Source of the DNA: Sipunculus nudus
Taxonomy: Eukaryota; Annelida; Sipuncula; Golfingiida; Sipunculidae
DNA length: 64,000 bases
NCBI GenBank assembly: GCA_026874595.1
Contig: CM049310.1
Location: 90,715,556 to 90,779,555, forward strand
Reading direction: 5' to 3'
Part shown: positions 58,929 through 64,000 of the stretch, in pieces
Numbering within the stretch: the stretch's first letter is position 1
Layout: each line of letters opens with the position of its first letter
Notes under the pieces: model-generated
Seen by the model: only the letters and a program-made list of their open reading frames with translations
What the model was told of the DNA's origin: nothing
The model's database searches: none
Translations under genes and position numbers: made by a program

Positions 58929-60046
58929 CGGGTTGATGATCTGGCAGTTCAGTAGAACATGAATATAAAATTATACTATCATTTGAAGACATATAAATTT
59001 TGTATACAATTTCTTCAGGTGTCGTAAAAATAGTTATATGAAAAAATAAATTTGAATGAATTTCAATTTATTCCTGTTAACCCCTTACACTGACTAACAG
59101 TTGTTACAACACTCTATGCAAATGTGTCTTTTCTAGGTATAACATCAGTTTGTTATACAAAATAGATGATGCATCATTTATCTGATTTTAAACAATTGTC
59201 CCTGCAATGGAAGCTGGTCATAACTTTGTTTAAAGATACCTGGCCTGATGTTGTATATGGACTGTAACCCGGTACTAGTGTCAGATCTCACATATTACAT
59301 AATATGGCTTGGAGTGAAGTAAGGGCTTGATTACCTTTGATCTTGTGATAGAAAGTGTGTGGCTACAGCTGGCTCTGTAGGTGACTAGAACTCCTCAAAG
59401 CCTAAGGTTGACTCTTTATCTCCATGTGCTGTCTAATTGTTACTGACATTGAACACTGGCTGGTCCAGTCCCTGTTTGGGCACAGCATATAATTTGGTGA
59501 TGATTGCTATAAGAAACAAGGCTCTGGTCATGTCTATCTCAATGAACATCCTGAACCTAAACAAACATTGGACATGATTAGTCTCAGTATCAGCTAATTA
59601 GCAGATTATAACTGAAAAGATTTTAACCAGCAACACATCTCAGTAGTTTGATGGCTTGTGATAAGCCAATACTATTCTAAAGGGTAACTTTGGGTAAACA
59701 TACTTAGAATAAATCTAATTTTTTCTTTACCTTTTTAATATATTAAAATAGAAACAGACACAATAAACCAAACGTTTGTTTATTTCCCCCGGAAATATGA
59801 AACCATATTTAAGGTGTGTTAAATTATTATGTATATATTAAATCCATTTAACCAATCAAACATGTCTTTAAAAATATATCATGAATTATGGTTGGAATGA
59901 TTGCAAAAACGTACTAAAATTAATTTTTCATTCCAATCATCAAACATTCCATATATATTAACAATAAGTGTGGCTTATGTATGTGCTGTAAAATAATCTT
60001 CATATGTTAACCTTTGGATCCGAAAATTTTTTTATAATTATTTTGC

Positions 60047-60250
60047 GGGCTGGACTGCGGGCCGAAAACTTGAAAAATGCGGGGCGGGTGCGGGCTGAAA
60101 GAAAATTTTGCGGGGCGGGTGCGGGCTGAAAGAATTAAAGTAACTGCGAGGCGGGGCGGACTCAATTTTTTTCTTTGAGTGCGGGGCGAGCTGCGGGCTG
60201 ACAGGGCATGATGCGGGGCGGGTGCGGGTTCAATTTTTCGGCCCGCGCAG
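60047..60250. repeat. GCGGGGCGGGTGCGGGCT array, right
   Basis: Five or six irregular units of about 30-45 bp carry GCGGGGCGGG(T)GCGGGCTGA, again G-rich on the plus strand, ending with GGCCCGCGCAGGGCCC. It is separated from the left array by about 1.1 kb of AT-rich DNA. CAGTATT at about 58828 and the inverse of CCAGTACTG at about 60262-60270 might be element ends of hAT type, but flanking 8-mers do not match. Confidence 0.85.
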
Positions 60251-60654
60251 GGCCCTTATACCCCAGTACTGATGTAATATGATGGATGTCTTTCAGTACA
60301 GGCTAAACAGTGTATTCACGGCTACCGGCCCTCAGATCGTCTGACATGGTTTTCTATTTTCGACATCCACGCGTGACGGGCACACTCATCACCCGGCGGT
60401 TACATACTGCAGTCTTTCTCCTTCACTGTAACCGTTGCTTTGTATAGCAAGATTCTCCGGGTTTCATCGCAAGTTTGTGCAAGTTTAATGATTTTTACAG
60501 CTTTTACACAATGTATGCAATCTAATATATGTGAGACGTGTACTTCTGATATAATTTTAGTAGAAGTTAAACAGATAAACCTAGAAATCTGTATTCTAAG
60601 GAATGCAAACTTCGGCCGTGTGTAGGGTGCCTATCGTGGGAAGCACCCAACCCG
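60251..60654. other. Gene-free stretch, nothing recognised
   Basis: One short open frame (60440-60625) without motif. Confidence 0.5.
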
Positions 60655-60886
60655 TGTTTGTGCATTTGTTAATATTCATTGATGACGCTCCTGAATCCGG
60701 ATCATGTGTCGGATCCACAGCCAATAATCATCAATTCTTTATTGATCCTGTCCCAAAATGTCCTGAAAATTTCATGAGATATCGTTCATGATTGCGTGAC
60801 TTATGTTCCGAACCTGCACAAAATAATACATACACACACACACAAACACACAAACGGACGGACACATACTCTCCTGGCGGAGACAA
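60655..60886 (-). mobile_element. Helentron-like (HINE) fragment, 3'-truncated
   Basis: Read on the minus strand it begins CTCCGCCAGGAGAGTATGTG, then a GT-rich tract, ATATCTCATGAAATTTTCAG and ACACATGATCCGGATT. These match the copy at 23114-23462 (GCATGAAATTGTCGG, GCACATGATCCGGATT) and the 5' side of 14347-14729. The CTAG-bearing 3' end is not present. The open frame on plus (60603-60791) is incidental. Confidence 0.6.
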
Positions 60887-61314
60887 ATATGTCAGACGAT
60901 CAGAGGTTAGGGAAACGTTGGCCATTTTCTTATTTAAAAACAGATGATGACCATACTGAAACGTTACTCTCAGGTAATACGCGACGAGATTACAACAGGG
61001 ACGTCACACACTCATCAAGGCAGGATTCCGATGCTTGTTAGATTTGATTTGCATGAAAGAAGATCTGGAGGAGATCGTGTTAAGGAAACTTGCATGTTTT
61101 AAACCATCAGAACTGACTTTGTTGTTAGCTGATTCGTGGAATTTGATACATAAAAGACCATTTGCTGGTTTGTTGCTTCCTTAAATTGATATGAAAACCT
61201 CCTTTGAACGGAAAATGATTTCGTTTTTCCTCATCTCCCGTTGATCCTGTTACAAATTTAACGTTTGCTCTAGGAAAACGTTTTATGTGAAATTGCTTAC
61301 ACGCACGCTAATAT

Positions 61315-61334
61315 CAGAGGCGGTTCCAGCATTT
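61315..61334 (+). other. hAT-like terminal motif, isolated
   Basis: CAGAGGCGGTTCCAG resembles the hAT terminal repeat CAGTGGCGGATCCAG. I found no matching second end. Confidence 0.3.
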
Positions 61335-61499
61335 GGAAAAAGGAGGGGATTAACCCAGGACTAATGACAAAACTTTAAAAAAAGGTTCCCAGGTCAGGCC
61401 ACAAAATTGGTTTTAAGCTCTTAAATATGTTGCAGTGGCATTGGGGGAAAAAGACACCAACACACACACTTTCATGGACCTCCATTCAGCTTCATGCCC

Positions 61500-61930
61500 T
61501 GGTGTCATCTCATGAATCATGAACTAGCCAATGAACCAATCAAATGTCTCGCGCACACTTGTTCTACGGGGAAGTCTGGTGCGATGTTTTGATAACGCGT
61601 CTAGCATTGCCAGTAAAGCCTTCACAAACAGCCTACAATTTTGACTGTCGTACGATTTAGGGCTACGACGGATGGAACCATCATAGGTTTGGGAGAGTTT
61701 TATTTTATAATTTATTGGAAGCGTTCATATATAAAATAATCTGGGTTATGTGTTTCGTGTTCCCGTTCACACGGCATCTGAACAGTGGATTGTGTGCAAT
61801 CTGTTCGCTGGATTTGATTGGCAGCTCACTGAAAGCGTAGCCACACATTTGATAGCATTTAGGTGGTAGGGAGCTGTTTCTTGGTATATAGTATCTGCTG
61901 TAACAAATAGAAAGCCACAATTATTTTCAT
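61500..61930. repeat. Diverged copy of part of the C block
   Basis: GAACCAATCAAATG...CACTTGTT(C)TACG and TTCGCTGGATTTGATTGG parallel 43501-43720 and 51180-51400, with spacing roughly kept. A minus-strand frame (61767-62171, 134 codons) lies where the C blocks have their minus frames, but only a short LFR...LD pattern is shared. No family is recognised. Confidence 0.5.
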
Positions 61931-62200
61931 TTTTTGGTAAAACGAGGCACGACTTTTGTGGAAGTCGCTCTACTGATCTCACGACAGAAGGATGGCACCT
62001 AATTTCCTTAAACTCATCAAGTACCTTCCTGAATAACCTCGAACAGACATGACTGTCAATGCCTGCAAAGCCCAACTTTTCAGTAAATAAAGTGTATTCA
62101 TTAAATCCGTGGCTCAGAACTTCCTGTTCGGCATTAAAAAGAGTTGTCTGTTTCAATTTGCAGTATGTCAACTCTTTTTTTTATTTTATTTGCTCTAACT

Positions 62201-62215
62201 CAGTGGCGGATCTAG
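62201..62215 (+). other. hAT-like terminal motif, isolated
   Basis: CAGTGGCGGATCTAG is one base from the widespread hAT terminal repeat. The partner end and target duplication are not visible before the MITE at 62843. Confidence 0.4.
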
Positions 62216-62842
62216 AAATTTGAGAAAGTAGGGCGCTTATATTGGGTTGGTGGCAGATATGTATTGTTAAAACTTTTAAGTTCTGAGTTTTTAAAAATTT
62301 AATAATAATATGTATATATTATTGTGTGTGCGTGAGGGTGTAAGTAACATGTTGATGCCAATAGTGAAAATGCGAATCTATGTTTATACTTGCAAAATAT
62401 CATCTTTTAAAAGTAATCCTCGTTGTAAAATAATTTATAAAATGTTAAAGTAGTATGTCAAACTTTTATCGACTTCTGCGGTCTGTGAAAATTTCCACCG
62501 TCGACCCCAACCCAGATTGAGCTCATTACTCGAACGGAAAGGTCATGCCTCGCTCACAGCGGGATGCTATTGGGAGGGGCGGGGGGGGGGGGGGTTCTTT
62601 GTGTTGCGACCCAGCAGAGTATAATAACTGAAAGACACCTTTCCTCGTTATAGAGCTATCTTATCTTAATATGGAGTAAATCATAAAACGTTTCATTAAA
62701 ATCTTAAACTTTTTAATTGGAAAGTGATAAACTGTGGATAATTTAATAATGTTAATGCTAGAGAATGAAAAAGAAAACTGAAAAAAGAAAATCAATCTTG
62801 AATAAAGGGAAAAGAAATAGATAAAATAGAAGCTGTTTCAGC
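62216..62842. other. Gene-free stretch with a G run
   Basis: AT-rich DNA with a run of 14 G (62581-62594). No gene is seen. Confidence 0.5.
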
Positions 62843-63540
62843 CTACGCTCTTTACATAGCGCTTTACCTATAGGCTTACTACCTATATCGTAAGCGCTGT
62901 CTGTTTTGACCTCGAGCACTGAATTTTGGTCCAATCAGATGAGACCCTGTGCTGGAAGACAAAACGGTTTACCAGCCAATCGAGGAATACATGAAGCCCA
63001 TGTTGTTCATTTCGTTTTGAGTGACAGCTCATCGCCCCGGCAACCGTTTGAACAGGCCATAAGCTCAGAGAGAATGGCCCCGCACCTGGTTTGCACAGGT
63101 CCTTGGGTACATAGGATGCCCGGCCTGTGAGCTGTAATTGAAACGAAATGTAACAACAAAGGCTCCGTGCACACTCGCTGGCTGGTTTCAGTTTTGTTGA
63201 CATCGGATACATGGCTACGCTAACATAGTCGTAATGTCATCATCGAATCGGTCGATGATGCGAGAACGCAGAGGGAGCAATTAAAATTCGACTTTTCTTT
63301 ACTAAGAGTAACCATAAAACTGTTATCAAGCGGCTCTTGAAGCGCAGCTCTGGGTGGAGTCATGATGCCTATCGAGTGTTTGTTAACTGATATTTGGTTG
63401 GCTGCTAGTCACAACAGCAGTTTTTCCAGCAGACAGACCCACCACCTGGTGTCTAAGTGTATCATAAACGGTCAAACTAGGCAGCCAGAAAATCAGTAGC
63501 TTCTCTTGGAGCGCAAGATTTCCGCTGCCTCGGGAGCGTA
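62843..63540. mobile_element. MITE-like element with 8-bp target duplication, copy 2
   Basis: GTTTCAGC at 62835-62842 and 63541-63548 flank it. The ends, CTACGCTC and GAGCGTA(G), are inverted repeats. It is homologous to 42427-42960 (ACGCTCTTTACATAGCGCTT, CCAATCAGATGAGACC, TCAAGCGG(C)...CTTGAAGCGCAGC, AGCGCAAGATTTCCGCT) with extra internal sequence. No transposase is present. The frames at 62883-63212 and 62906-63130 are incidental. Confidence 0.72.
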
Positions 63541-63548
63541 GTTTCAGC

Positions 63549-64000
63549 TTAACGGGGGGTACTCTGGGCGGAACTTTTTTTAGGGGGGGGGGGAGATTTC
63601 GGGTAATTAGTATAATGAAGTGGCATAAGGAGTTCCTCAAAAAGTAAAAATTTGGCCATTTTTCAAGATTGGTGAGATGAACTAAATGTTTGGTGTTTTT
63701 GATAAGTGTCACGTTTCAAGTATTTCAGGAATTATAAACTGGGCAGTGGAACTAACCAAATGATTGGCGAACGATCTCTATAAAGGCAAGCTACGCAAAT
63801 AAAAATACAGATCTGTTGATATTCTTTATTAGATCAGCGGTCTTGCAATGTCAAAATGCCATCGATAATCTAAACAGTCATGCATAGGTTTGCATTTCAG
63901 GGCCATCTACGTTTACAGAAATCCCTAAGGGGCAGTAACCAGGGAGAAACCCTGTCAGATCACTAAGAAGTTTTAAGAGACTTAGACTTTCCGAGAAGAA
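63549..64000. other. Gene-free end of window
   Basis: Contains two short G runs (about 63553-63559 and 63583-63593). No gene or repeat is recognised up to the window end. Confidence 0.5.

Noticed and set aside
58828-60270. A single hAT transposon bounded by CAGTATT and CCAGTACTG
   Set aside because: The GC arrays are direct rather than inverted and the 8-bp flanks do not match, so I kept the arrays as unexplained repeats instead.
62906-63212. Overlapping frames on both strands around 63 kb
   Set aside because: They lie inside the MITE-like element and are not maintained in its other copy at 42427-42960.

Overview
The window looks like AT-rich, gene-poor, intergenic DNA of a metazoan. There are no bacterial-style operons, most long open frames are chance or transposon-derived, simple repeats ((TA)n, (AAT)n, (GTA)n, C/G runs) are frequent, and the recognisable elements are eukaryotic: APE-type LINEs of the CR1/L2/Rex1 kind, a Penelope-like element, Helitrons and Helentron-like elements, a tRNA-derived SINE, a miniature LTR element and MITEs. 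A LINE carrying a 2A-like peptide, Helentron-like elements with internal repeats, and hammerhead ribozymes beside Penelope-like sequence together suggest a marine invertebrate, perhaps a mollusc. The sequence alone does not settle this. I could not identify a host protein-coding gene with confidence.

Layout. 1-4,250: AT-rich DNA with simple repeats and one small foldback. 4,250-8,640: a tandem duplication of about 1.5 kb; its first unit is interrupted by a decayed, minus-strand L2/Rex1-like LINE (4,302-5,680). 8,640-30,050: mostly unannotatable DNA with small elements: Helentron-like insertions (14.35 kb, 22.96-23.46 kb), a 27-bp minisatellite (15.9 kb), hAT-like fragments, a possible solo LTR (24.75-25.4 kb) and one unrecognised open frame (10.9 kb).

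30,678-53,040 is one large tandem duplication, [A block][GTA microsatellite][C block], present twice. In copy 1 a nearly full-length minus-strand LINE (32,767-40,495, 8-bp target-site duplication) sits in the microsatellite. It was itself hit by a Helitron, two opposite-facing Helentron/Helitron2-like elements and a SINE. In copy 2 the same microsatellite holds a miniature LTR element with three LTRs and two internal regions (47,227-48,190). The two copies let empty and filled sites be compared inside the window.

53,790-57,530 is a TA-rich cluster holding the GIY-YIG-type C-terminus of a Penelope-like element and three hammerhead-ribozyme-like motifs. One (plus strand, 54,666-54,713) has an intact core and supported helices; one (minus strand, 53,941-54,008) is plausible; one (minus strand, 57,324-57,379) has a core substitution that should inactivate it. 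58.8-60.3 kb has two strand-asymmetric GCGGGG arrays in otherwise AT-rich DNA. 60.6-63.6 kb holds another Helentron-like fragment, a diverged copy of part of the C block, and a second member of a MITE family also seen at 42.4-43.0 kb.

The most notable items are the ribozyme/Penelope cluster, the miniature LTR tandem, the paired Helentron-like elements inside the LINE, and the 2A-like motif in LINE ORF1.
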